Source: Olavius algarvensis associated proteobacterium Delta 3
Lineage (GTDB): Bacteria > Desulfobacterota > Desulfobacteria > Desulfobacterales > CAFBRK01
Assembly (NCBI GenBank): GCA_903231505.1
Contig: CAFBRK010000283.1
Location: forward strand, 124,001 to 188,000
Length of the DNA: 64,000 nt
Reading direction: 5' to 3'
Both the position numbers and the translations under genes were made by a program. Within the stretch, counting starts at the first letter, position 1. Each line of letters opens with the position of its first letter. Below the pieces are notes generated by a model, which worked only from the letters and a program-made list of their open reading frames with translations, was not told the origin of the DNA and did not search any database. Positions 17,901-25,500 of this stretch are shown here, one piece after another.

Positions 17901-18947
17901 TTTCCATAATTGGATCATGCTGTTGAGCTCGACAGCGTCACCCACAGGGGTTCCTGCGCCATGACATTCAATCAAATCGACCCCATCGGGCAACCAACCC
18001 GCCTCGGCATAGGCAGCCGTCATGGCCCGGACCTGTCCCTCGCTGGCGGGCGCCAGGAGGTTGCCGTCAAGGTCGTTGGAAATGCCGAGTCCGCGAATAA
18101 CCCCAATAATCGTGTCCCGATCCCGACGTGCATCATCGAGCCGCTTCAGCACCAGGATACCGGCCCCTTCACCCACCACAAGTCCGTCTGCACGGGTATC
18201 GAACGGGGCGCATCGGCCGTTTGGAGAGAGGGCCTTCAGCTGGGTGAAGCCAATCTGGGTATACAGGACATCGGGCCTTGAAACGCCTCCCGCCAGCATG
18301 GTATCGGTGCGGCCTGAAATCAGCTCGTCACAGGCGAGCTTCACGGCATAGAGAGATGATGCGCATGCCGCATCGAGGGTCAAACTGCCTGCGCCAAGAC
18401 CCAACGCACGGGCTAAAAGTGCCGCGGGATATCCGGTGACCCGAGCTGCAAGACAGCGATTCGCGGAGATATCCGCTGCAGAGGGGAGAGCGGTTCCGGT
18501 AATCTGTGACGCCAGGGCACCTCCGATGACCTGACGCGTTAGAAGAGACGCTGAATCCGTGGGCAAGGCAATCGCCGCCAGAACAACACCGGTGCGATCC
18601 CGGTTGGCCGGGTCCGGAGAGCAGCTATCCAATGCGGATTTGCCGACATCGAGGACCAGCCGATGCATCGGATCCAGGTTTCGGACCAGTTCGCGGTCGA
18701 TGGCCAGTCCGGAAACATCGGGCATCCGATCCGGGATGATGCCCGCCCTTCGGGTAAACGTCTTGTCGGGCCCTCCCGACGGGGAAAGAACGGACTCCGG
18801 GGACGTACCCCAACGCGCCTCCGGCACCTCGGAGATGGCCTCCACTTTGTTGATAATATTTTCCCAGAATTCGCTAACCGTATCGGCGCCGGGAAATCGA
18901 CCGGCCATGCCGATAACCGCGATGGGATTTTTTTGTAGTGATGTCAA
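11919..18947 (-). CDS. Pfa3-like PUFA synthase subunit: KS-CLF-AT-DH-DH (four hotdog repeats)
   Basis: This 2342-residue polyketide/fatty-acid synthase subunit resembles PfaC fused to a PfaB-type acyltransferase, as in myxobacterial Pfa3. Domains in order: ketosynthase (about 5-440, active Cys195 in DAACASSLYA), chain-length-factor domain (about 475-925, Cys replaced by Thr668 in SDGTASGL), acyltransferase (about 1050-1380, Ser1147 in GYSLGES), a helical linker, then two double-hotdog FabA-like dehydratases. The second and fourth hotdogs keep His (His1833 in CHFVDDMVMPG, His2236 in AHFLQDPVCPG); the first and third have degenerate sites (WYLDGGKAPV, WYFKANRTPV), the usual PfaC pattern. No C-terminal acyltransferase or thioesterase is visible. 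The TTG at 18947 was chosen because the KS fold begins there; an ATG at 19094 is possible but would run through a palindrome. Confidence 0.88.
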   Translation of the reverse strand: MTSLQKNPIAVIGMAGRFPGADTVSEFWENIINKVEAISEVPEARWGTSPESVLSPSGGPDKTFTRRAGIIPDRMPDVSGLAIDRELVRNLDPMHRLVLDVGKSALDSCSPDPANRDRTGVVLAAIALPTDSASLLTRQVIGGALASQITGTALPSAADISANRCLAARVTGYPAALLARALGLGAGSLTLDAACASSLYAVKLACDELISGRTDTMLAGGVSRPDVLYTQIGFTQLKALSPNGRCAPFDTRADGLVVGEGAGILVLKRLDDARRDRDTIIGVIRGLGISNDLDGNLLAPASEGQVRAMTAAYAEAGWLPDGVDLIECHGAGTPVGDAVELNSMIQLWKGSSRKPGSCAIGSIKSMIGHLLTAAGAAGMIKVLLAMRHRVLPPSLNYHAPPQSSPILDSPFRVQTEPEPWQQRNPNIPRRAAISAFGFGGINAHLLLEEPPPNDEDQPAPESADESVSIQIEERPPEPIAIVGMGAAAGPADTLALFQRRVFNEEAAWNPPPKNRWKGCDPAAERWLEGRAGRGAYMEKLTIHAGEFRIPPREIPDILPQHLLMLKVSAEAMADAGIERDRDRVRMGAIVGIDFDMEATNFHLRWRSLTADGFVTGDLAAGEANHVRNALSAPLTADRTVGALGSMVASRIAREFRLGGPSFVISDGTASGLKALDLAARWLRRDDADAILVGAVDLCGDVRSVLMADRSRPMSKRDAVLPFDTSADGTLPGDGAVAVVVKRLEKAIADGDRIYALLRGMGTASGCEGEPGLVSRSAYMGSLTEAFQHAGVSPFSIGLYEAHGSGDPTEDRVEAEAIETFFRDTRGGPQEILAVSSAKSAIGHMGAASGLASIVKTALCLYQEILPPMPGFTTSTLFDATSVHVHVPTKPLYWVRNRKDGPRRACVAVMTTDGSCTHAILEGPGNEPVTEDLATRIMVERRRPVGVGSAGLFVVAGDTTEDLLNELKVFRSFVDLNGTSGGSMARLAATWFQSGISEKRLSSALVASEIEDLANKTDTLMEAVSGGYNLMAHGIHYTPQPVGGSGELAFVFPGSGNHYLGMGRELGVLWPDIFRDLNSIEDDLRNQMRPEATVPYRMSWEPGWEQDAYAGLVSDPVNLICSQVLFGSATTRMAQALGIHPTVAIGYSLGESAALFALGAWPRRGDMLERMVRSDLFTKDIAGPYHAVREAWRIEATRDIQWLTAVINRPAPSIRQALSEADRIRLLIANTPGECVIGGIKEDVLDFIGRFGCDAVLVDGVVAVHCDVLEPVKEAYRQLHFLPVSEPKGVRFYSSTSAKTYRVTSEAAADAILSNARFGFDFPAVIHQAHQDGVRVFLEMGPQASCSRMIRQILADRPHLAVSMGKTGKDGLEPLLACLARLIAEGVPVDLTALYGGRPETERLEVSPAHPKGPSTDRILGDPAIPATVGESSHSAGTREHYVRDIDTAESRSGTRMPPRKPNPLPPDTDPVAGDPGRQIAFLTGAARATAEAHDLFLDLSRDLAQVLSEGVELQQRLAHAMARHAGEPATSADTPPLGSGSEAGRPPAFDRDMCLEFAIGSAAKVLGPEFARVDTYPVRVRLPDEPLMLVDRILTVEGKKASLSSGRIVTEHDVLPGAWYLDGGKAPVCISVEAGQADLFMCAYLGIDLELKGKRAYRLLDASVSFHRGLPEPGDVIRYDIEIEKFVRQGDTWLFFFHFDGFIGNEPLITMTDGCAGFFTDAEIRNSGGILLTDDEKTPVPGKGLSDWHHPVPMMPESYSSAQLDALRQGRPAECFGAGFKNVTVPEGLRLPGGRMRLIDRVVDLDPSGGRCGLGRIRAEADIHPGDWFLTCHFVDDMVMPGTLMYECCAHTLRVFLQRMGWIADMPGAAYEPVIGTKAVLKCRGPVTPRTRRVLYEVELREIGFDPEPYAIADANMYADGQFIVRFDGMSMQLSGTTRQTIENFWDRRNRTSDPESALDRSLDRPIYTRQQILEFAEGAPSKAFGEAYTVFDKDRFIARLPSRPYSFMDRVIQADAEPRVLKPGGWFVSEFDMRRDHWYFKANRTPVLPFCVLLEAVLQPCGFIAAYVGTALTSERDLHFRNLGGTATLHRDLMPCDQTLTMQSRMTKVATAGDMVIQDFEFQAMIGEELIYNGTTNFGFFTKEALAQQIGIRDSDAFSDPAQLPGHDIYRFQKVPPLTPDDPTVTDDTPRSFPAAAMRMIDRIDTYLPKGGHHGLGYVRGTKTVDPDEWFFKAHFLQDPVCPGSLGLESFLQLLKYVANQRWPELDATHRITTLTDRAHTWQYRGQILQTNRIVDVEAHISFVAQAPYPTLIAEGALRVDGLTIYSMADFGIRLLPNKIV

Positions 18948-19005
18948 GATTTTGTTCTTTGTCTTCTCCAAACAAACCGGAGAGGAGGGTCCAAGGGGTC
19001 CAGGA

Positions 19006-19028
19006 ATAAAATCGTAAAACGATTTTAT
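19006..19028. promoter_or_regulatory. perfect palindrome upstream of pfa3 (putative operator)
   Basis: ATAAAATCG and CGATTTTAT are perfect 9-bp arms around TAAAA. The site is 59-81 bp upstream of the TTG start of pfa3. The intergenic stretch 18948-19354 otherwise holds only a weak minus-strand promoter candidate (GTTCAA complement at 19089-19094 and TATCTA complement at 19066-19071), which would place the palindrome just downstream of the start point. It shares its core with the sites at 6915 and 11913. Confidence 0.4.
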
Positions 19029-19354
19029 GAAACGCGACGATGCCGCTCCATACGCAGAAAAAAAATATCTACACCAGCGCACCCATTTGTTCAATAGTCT
19101 GATGCTTCAAAGTCATGACGCGAAAAACGTGAATAACACCGGCATTAAACTATAACTATTTGTATTTAATACGAATGACATGTTCTTAAATATAAGATTA
19201 GGATTGTCCGAAGCAAATCCAAATTCCAGTATCTAAATGTCGAGCGAATTTGCTGAGAATCTCTTGACATCCATTCTTTTATTTCCTCACAACCATGACC
19301 GCTAAAGTGTTTGCTGAAACTTTTCCAAATCTTGTCTGGAGATGGAGGAGTCAC

Positions 19355-19576
19355 ATGAGAATAGCCTTTCCCACGGAAGCCGACCTGGGTTTGGACAGCC
19401 CGGTGTTCGGTCATTTCGGCTCAGCGCCCAATTTCATTATCATCGACTGTGACACAGGCGATTTCGAGACCATCGGTAACACGGATCTTCACCATGCCCA
19501 CGGTCAATGCGAGCCGCTCCGTGCACTGGACGGCAGGACTGTTGACGCGGTTGTCGTTGGGGGGATAGAAGGGTGA
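19355..19576 (+). pseudogene. NifX/NifB-type iron-molybdenum cofactor domain protein, truncated
   Basis: The 73-residue product begins MRIAFPTEADLGLDSPVFGHFGSAPNF-like, the N-terminal signature of dinitrogenase Fe-Mo cofactor domain proteins, and ends VDAVVVGGIEG. Members are normally 110-130 residues and continue past the GGI motif, so the last third is missing. A good ribosome site (GGAGGAG) precedes the ATG at 19355. Reading other frames after the stop does not recover the missing part, so this looks like a true deletion remnant. In sulfate reducers such proteins are common and not always tied to nitrogenase. Confidence 0.65.
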
Positions 19577-19675
19577 AAAGAAAGCCCCCTTTTATTATTC
19601 TGTCTCATTTCACTCGACCCCTTGAATCCTTGGCCCCTTGAACCCTATACTATCCAAATGACCAGCGCCTGACCA

Positions 19676-20353
19676 ATGGTTTCCATTAAGGAGCCACAAC
19701 TCGTAGCCGATACCTCTCAATTGAATTGGATGAATACCTACAACCAAGAACAGCTCCAAACCCTGCAACTCGTCCGCAAATACCTGGACGGGCTGACACC
19801 CCGGGCCTTTTCAGAGTTAAAATCCACGCTGAAAGAATACCTGTCCTTCCGAAACGACCTGGATACCTTTCTGACACGTCATTTTAACGACATCTGCACG
19901 GAGCAGTGTTTTCGAAGCCGTCTGAGCGCCTGTTGCTCCCGGGAAGGTATCATTGCCTTTTTTGCGGATGTGCTTGTCAATGCCGTCATGTCCGACAGTG
20001 AGCCACTGGATCGGATCGAAGCGGTCCTCAGCCAACCGAACCCCGGCTTCAAATGCATCTTCCTGGGTGACGAGGGCTGCCTGTGGCAGGTAACGCCGAT
20101 TGTCTGCGCCATGTTCCTGTGTGATTCTGCCAAAGAAAGGGTCTTCGAGGGCAACGAAGAACTACACAAATGCTGGGAAGCCCTGGAAGAGCAGAAAAAA
20201 CGGTTCACCTGGCCGGATCGCCCGGTCCTGTTCGATGACCTGGAAGCCCTGTTTATCGACGCCGGGCTCCGTTCCCCCCTGATGTACCTTCACGATAGCC
20301 CGGGTTTGTTGCGGATTAAGCAGTTAGCAGGTATCGACACAACCAAACGATAG
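19676..20353 (+). CDS. conserved hypothetical protein with YkgJ-like cysteine cluster
   Basis: This 225-residue protein has an N-terminal helical part and a cysteine-rich middle: CTEQCFRSRLSACCS (residues about 73-87), then KCIFLGDEGCLWQVTPIVC and a further C. The spacing CxxxC...CC plus C...C resembles the Fe/Zn-chelating YkgJ family, but the match is loose. No signal peptide is seen. Internal ATGs such as 19730 are possible starts. It lies in a plus-strand block between the two halves of the pfa locus. Function unknown. Confidence 0.6.
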   Translation: MVSIKEPQLVADTSQLNWMNTYNQEQLQTLQLVRKYLDGLTPRAFSELKSTLKEYLSFRNDLDTFLTRHFNDICTEQCFRSRLSACCSREGIIAFFADVLVNAVMSDSEPLDRIEAVLSQPNPGFKCIFLGDEGCLWQVTPIVCAMFLCDSAKERVFEGNEELHKCWEALEEQKKRFTWPDRPVLFDDLEALFIDAGLRSPLMYLHDSPGLLRIKQLAGIDTTKR

Positions 20354-20521
20354 CCAACCGGGTGATGTACCGCCGTTTTTTATTGAAACTGCAAATCATC
20401 GACTCGACCAGAGCAACGGACTGTCCGTAGCAACTGGCCTATGGGGCAATAAACGTAGGTTTTTCAACCTGTTTGATTTGTTTTTATTGACCTGTCCGCT
20501 TTTAGTTGCTTTGGTGTTTCC

Positions 20522-21478
20522 ATGATCCTTGTACCGAAACAGAAACATCCAATCCCAGGAAAGCGTCTAATCGTCACAGGTGCCAGCGGATTTCTGGGAT
20601 GGCACATCTGCAGGAAAGCTGTCGACGAGTGGACTGTCTGTGGTGTTCACCGGTCCCATCCCATCCACCTGAACGGAATTCGTGCTATAAACATCGATAT
20701 CACCGATCGACACCAATTCGAGAAAACATTCCAGGAGATAAATCCCGATGCCGTAGTGCATACCGCCGCAGCTACCGATCCCAACTGGTGCCAGGTGTAT
20801 CCGGAAGGGTCCGAGATAATGAACGTGACGGTCACTTCCTGGATAGCTGAGTGGTGTGCCGAATCCCAAATTCCGCTAGCGTTCACCTCATCGGATCTGG
20901 TCTTTGAAGGAATGGATCCGCCTTACCATGAAGACAGTCCGACTAACCCGGTATGCCGATACGGGGAGCAGAAGGTGAGGGCGGAGCAGACCATCGGCGA
21001 GATATACCCGGAAGCGCTTGTTTGCCGCATGCCGCTGATGTTCGGGTGGACCGGGTCCGAATTGAACAATCTTGATTATCATGTGATTCAGTCCCTGCGG
21101 CGTGGAGAGACGGTTTCATTGTTCACGGATGAGTATCGCACTCCGGTAGATGGGGAAAGTGCGGCAAAGGGCATTCTGCATTTCCTGGGGAAGGCCAGAG
21201 GGGTACTTCATCTGGGTGGGAAAACCCGCATATCCCGGTATGGCATGGGAAAGAAGCTGGAAGACATGCTTGGGCTGAAAGAGTCGACCATCAATCCGGT
21301 CAAACAGAAAGATATCGTCAAGCCGGCGCCCCGGCCTGCGGATGTTTCTCTGAACAGTTCGAAGGCGTTTGGGATGGGGTACGATCCAATGGCGCTGGAT
21401 TCGGCGTTGGAGGAAGCGATAAAAAATCTGGATGCCGGTCGAAGATCCCGTCTGCATCAGGGATCACGTCCGGCATGA
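20522..21478 (+). CDS. RmlD-like NAD-dependent sugar reductase/epimerase (SDR)
   Basis: This 318-residue extended SDR has RLIVTGASGFLGWHICRKA near residue 15, AVVHTAAATDPNWCQ, and the catalytic YGEQK near residue 147. NTVTSWIAEWCAE-type context and FTSSDLVFEG match dTDP-4-dehydrorhamnose reductases, which make activated deoxysugars. No rmlA, rmlB or rmlC is nearby, so the real substrate is uncertain. An ATG at 20522 opens the frame 25 bp after an AT-rich stretch. The 168 bp upstream (20354-20521) show no gene. Confidence 0.75.
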   Translation: MILVPKQKHPIPGKRLIVTGASGFLGWHICRKAVDEWTVCGVHRSHPIHLNGIRAINIDITDRHQFEKTFQEINPDAVVHTAAATDPNWCQVYPEGSEIMNVTVTSWIAEWCAESQIPLAFTSSDLVFEGMDPPYHEDSPTNPVCRYGEQKVRAEQTIGEIYPEALVCRMPLMFGWTGSELNNLDYHVIQSLRRGETVSLFTDEYRTPVDGESAAKGILHFLGKARGVLHLGGKTRISRYGMGKKLEDMLGLKESTINPVKQKDIVKPAPRPADVSLNSSKAFGMGYDPMALDSALEEAIKNLDAGRRSRLHQGSRPA

Positions 21479-21490
21479 TGGACACTATTT

Positions 21491-21583
21491 TCGGGGTCGG
21501 TATCGGGTTCGGTATCCGTATCGTTTTTTAAGAATAACGTTTGTCTATTTCGATCCCGATTCCGATAGCGATCCCGATACCGA
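21491..21583. repeat. imperfect inverted repeat of GATCCCGATACCG-type units
   Basis: Left arm 21491-21523 (TCGGGGTCGGTATCGGGTTC...) and right arm 21551-21583 (CGATCCCGATTCCGATAGCG...) are roughly complementary and built of repeated GAT/TAT-CCGATNCC units. They could fold into a long hairpin between the RmlD-like gene and the ADP-ribosylglycohydrolase gene. A similar repeat lies on the other side of that gene at 22426-22517, and single-strand units occur at 63883-63920. Confidence 0.6.
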
Positions 21584-21604
21584 ACTAAGGGGGGAATAGA
21601 TTCC

Positions 21605-22378
21605 ATGCTTGGCGCCATAGCAGGAGATATTATCGGCTCGGTCTATGAAGGCCGGCCGATCAGAACAAAGGATTTTCCCTTGTTTTCGGAGTATTCAACC
21701 TTTACCGACGATACGGTACTGACTGTGGCCGTGGCCGATGCCATTCTGAATCAGCGGGAGTACGGGGCCAACATCAAGTCTTACGGCAGGCGCTATCCCC
21801 ATGCCGGGTACGGAGGATCCTTTTACAGATGGCTTCTAACCGATGAAAGCCGGCCCTACGACAGCTGGGGGAACGGCTCTGCCATGCGGGTCAGTCCGGT
21901 GGGGTTTGCCTTCGAGTCGATGGAAGAAGTTCTGAGAGAAGCCGAAAAAAGCGCGGCCGTCACTCACAACCATCCGGAAGGCATCAGAGGGGCCCAGGCA
22001 GTGGCTCTGGGTGTGTATCTGGCGAGAACCGGCCACAGTAAGGAAGACATCAGAGGTGAGATCACAACCCGGCTCGAATATGATCTAAACAGAACCGTTG
22101 AAGGCATCCGTCCCGGGTATCGTTTCGATATCTCCTGCCAGGGCTCGGTTCCGGAGTCGATTATTGCGTTTCTGGACTCCGTCGGTGTGGTGGACGCTAT
22201 CCGGAACGCGATTTCCCTCGGGGGCGACAGCGACACCATGGCCTGTATTGCCGGGGGTATTGCGGAAGCGTTTTACGGAGGCGTGCCGGAAGAGATGGTA
22301 GCGGAGGTGCGTCGGAGGCTGCCTAAAGATTTAATTCAGGTGGTCGAGGCGTTTCAGGAAAGATATGGGATACAGTAG
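21605..22378 (+). CDS. ADP-ribosylglycohydrolase family protein (DraG-like)
   Basis: This 257-residue protein belongs to the ADP-ribosylglycohydrolase superfamily. It starts MLGAIAGDIIGSVYE and has STFTDDTVLTVA early and SLGGDSDTMACIAGGIAEA late; these acidic motifs bind the two Mg ions. Such enzymes remove ADP-ribose from proteins or from free conjugates. No DraT-like ADP-ribosyltransferase is in the window, so a nitrogenase link is not supported. Hairpin-forming repeats stand on both sides of the gene, suggesting an inserted or mobile unit. Confidence 0.88.
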   Translation: MLGAIAGDIIGSVYEGRPIRTKDFPLFSEYSTFTDDTVLTVAVADAILNQREYGANIKSYGRRYPHAGYGGSFYRWLLTDESRPYDSWGNGSAMRVSPVGFAFESMEEVLREAEKSAAVTHNHPEGIRGAQAVALGVYLARTGHSKEDIRGEITTRLEYDLNRTVEGIRPGYRFDISCQGSVPESIIAFLDSVGVVDAIRNAISLGGDSDTMACIAGGIAEAFYGGVPEEMVAEVRRRLPKDLIQVVEAFQERYGIQ

Positions 22379-22425
22379 CTTTAGTAATTTCGCTTTAATC
22401 GGTGCTATTTGAAGATTAGCGAGAT

Positions 22426-22517
22426 AATCGGAATCGGTATCGGATTCGGTATCGGTATTAAAAAAATGTATTCTATTTTCTTCGATTCCGATTCGGATAG
22501 CGATTCCGACCCCGATT
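22426..22517. repeat. inverted repeat of GATTCCGATACCG-type units
   Basis: Left arm 22426-22458 (AATCGGAATCGGTATCGGAT...) and right arm 22483-22517 (CGATTCCGATTCGGATAGCG...) form an imperfect hairpin in the gap between the convergent ADP-ribosylglycohydrolase and pfa2 genes. It may end transcription from both sides. Sequence units are shared with 21491-21583. Confidence 0.6.
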
Positions 22518-22549
22518 AAATTGGGTTTGAAACAAAAGGCACACCGGAC

Positions 22550-25500
22550 TTAATTCACCAATCCCGGCTTCATATCATGGACCGACGCCGTCTCTCCTGT
22601 GGGATCGGCATTGGCGATTTCAGCACCCACCACGATCTCGGGGGACGTGTCTGAAGACGTCACCAGTTCGGACAGAAGGCAGCGGCCCCCTTCGGCTCGA
22701 GGGATCATATCGATGCCCCGACGCGCGAACTCCTTTTTCAGCACCTCGGAAACCATTCCGCCGTCCCACGGCCCCCAGTTGATGGCCACGACACGGGCAT
22801 CCGGTCTGCGGATCGCTTCCTGACGAGCGATTTTATTGAGGACCTCGTTCGCCATGGCGTAGTCGGACTGGCCCCGGTTTCCGAATCGGGCCGCCACCGA
22901 GGAAAACAGCACCAGATGTCGGAGCGGATCGGTTTCAAGGGCCGACAGCAGGGTCAGCAGCCCGTCGACCTTGGTGCTGAACACCCGTTCGAACTGCTCG
23001 GGTGTCTTGTCGGTGATCAGGCGATCTTCGAGGACTCCGGCGCCGTGTATCAGACCACGCACCGGCCCGTGAAAGGGCCGTATTTCGGTCAACGCCGCCT
23101 CGACAAGGACCCTGTCCCGGATATCCACCGGAAAGTAGCGGACCTGGGCGCCGGCGGCGACCAGCCGCTCAATATTTCGCGATAGCTCCCGATTGGCGGC
23201 ATAACGACGGTAGGCGGCCTCCAGCTCTGCCGGTTTGGTTGTCGTCCCGGAAAATTCATGGGCCAGGATCGCCGATTTCAGTTCCCGTTCGGTCGAACAT
23301 CCGGACATCCAGACCGGCTCGTCCGTCGGTGCCGGCGATCTACCAAACAACACCAGCGTCGGCTTGAACGCCTCTGCCAGAGGCAAAACGGCATCTGCGG
23401 TAATCCCCCTGCCGCCCCCGGTCACAATAATGACATCTCCGGGGTTCAGAGCCGGTGTCAGTTCCGTTTCCGCCGGGTAGGGTCTATCTTCGAGGGCCAC
23501 AATGGTCCGTTTCCCCGGTGAGAAACCGACCTCGGATGTCGTGTCGGTATCCGAGCGGAGCATCTCATCGGCGATGATCCGGGCAATGGCGTCGTTATCC
23601 TCCCAATCCCGGTCCACATCCAGGGACCGGCACCGTACTCCCGGCCATTCCCTGGCGGCGGTTTTTGCCAGTCCGGCAAGCCCCCCCTGGAAGGCATCCA
23701 GGGATTCGTCACCGCTCGCCCCGAAGCGGCCATCCATACGGCTGACCGTGGCAAACAGAGAACTCGCCGTGGCGGCGGCCTGTTGAAGCCCGGAACTTGC
23801 GGCACGGGCGACCATCAATGCCCGTCGAAGCCCTTTCTTGCCGATGGGATTCCGTTGATCACCGAGAAAAATCAAGCCGGCCGCATTCTCCAGGGTCCGT
23901 TTCGGATCTGTTTCCGAAAGGATCCGGGCATCCACACCCCGATCGGCGATCTCACGGCACAATGCATCGGCCAGGCCGGTTCCGTCGCCGGTAATAAACA
24001 CCGGACCATCGATCCGGATCGGATGGAGGCTGCTCTCCGGAACTTCCAGATCCTTGACCACCAGTTCCTGACGACGGATTTTGGAATCCCGGCCGGACAC
24101 CAATGAAGCATTCTCTCGGGTTACGGGCGGCTTTTCCGCAACTGGAGATGCATCGGATCCCGATAGATAGTCGACGATCTGTCCCAGGGTCTTGAGGGCT
24201 CCCATCATTTCCGGGGCAACCCGGGGAAGTCCGGGCATGCGCGCGTCCACGGCCGACAAAATCTCCACACGTTTGATGGAGTCGATGCCCAGATCCGCCT
24301 CGATGTCCATCTCCAGGCCCAGCATTTCCGGGGGATATCCGGTGAGTTCCGCGACAATCTCCAGGAGGGTATCCGTCAGCCGGCTCGAATTTGTGGAAAC
24401 CGAAGGGTCGACCGGTTCAGACGCGGCGGCCGGCACAGGGACCGGCGCCGGCGTGGATACGCTGGCCGGAGCTGTCTCCAAATTCTGCCGGGGCATTTCC
24501 GCAGATGGTGTCGGCACCTCCTGACGCATCTCAACAGGTAAGGGCGGGGGAGTATCCCCCTTCGGCATCGCTCCCAAACGCCGTTCATTGCCGGCCAGGC
24601 TGCCGCTGCTCTGGATCAGCATCTGGAGGGTCCGTGTGGTCTCCCGTTGGGTGTCCAGAAATTTTTTGTGGGCTTCGGCAGTTTCCCGCTGGAGGTTCTG
24701 GATGGCGTTCATGCCTTCCTGAACCGTGCGAAACGCATCTGCGACGGCCCCTTGGGGCGGGTGTGTTTTCGTTTTCATAGTCTTTCGGGGTTCGGGTAAC
24801 GGTTTTGACGGAACAACGGGCGTTGACCGGGCCGGCCGAAGATCCTTCGGCCGGTTGCCCTGGGGTGTCGGGTTTGACGCAGACGGAGACGCCTTCGCCG
24901 CAGATACGGTTTTCGCAACGGAAGGTTTTATAGGCCGTCTGGATCGGTAATTGGCTCCGCTCAGGGGGATGCTCATTTTCGGTTGCCGATACTCACGTCC
25001 GGAAGCACCCCATTGGGCCAAATCCACGTGATGCCCGCAGGCAGCCAGCCCACAGATAGACCTGGCCAGATCCAACAGCCCGTTTCCGTTTCCGGAGGAT
25101 GCGTCCATGGCGATGGCGACCGCAACGCTATTTCCCAGAGTGGATCGGACCAGACCGGTCAGTACGGATTTGGGTCCTACTTCCAGAAAGGTGTTTACCC
25201 CAGAGGCCGCCATGTTCTCGATGGCCCCCACAAAGTCCACGGGCCGGGCCAGTTGTCCTCCCAGCAGTTTGTGCACGCGGGCAGGATCCTTGGGGTAAGG
25301 AGCGCCGGTGGTGTTGGAAAAAACCGTTACCGGCGTCGGCGACACGTTGATTTTCGCTACCGACTCGTGGAACGGATGCTGTGCGCCGGACACCAGCGTG
25401 CTGTGAAATGCCGCTGAAACAGGCAGGCGTACACTTTGAAATCCCAGCTTTCGGCACTCCACTTCAGCCTTCTCGATCCCTTTCAGGGTGCCTGACAACA

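Noticed and set aside
19355-19600. TGA at the end of the NifX-like frame as a second selenocysteine
   Set aside because: The sequence after it does not continue the family in the same frame and no catalytic Cys is expected there.
20354-20521. Possible riboswitch before the RmlD-like gene
   Set aside because: I could not match it to any known consensus; only weak stems are seen.
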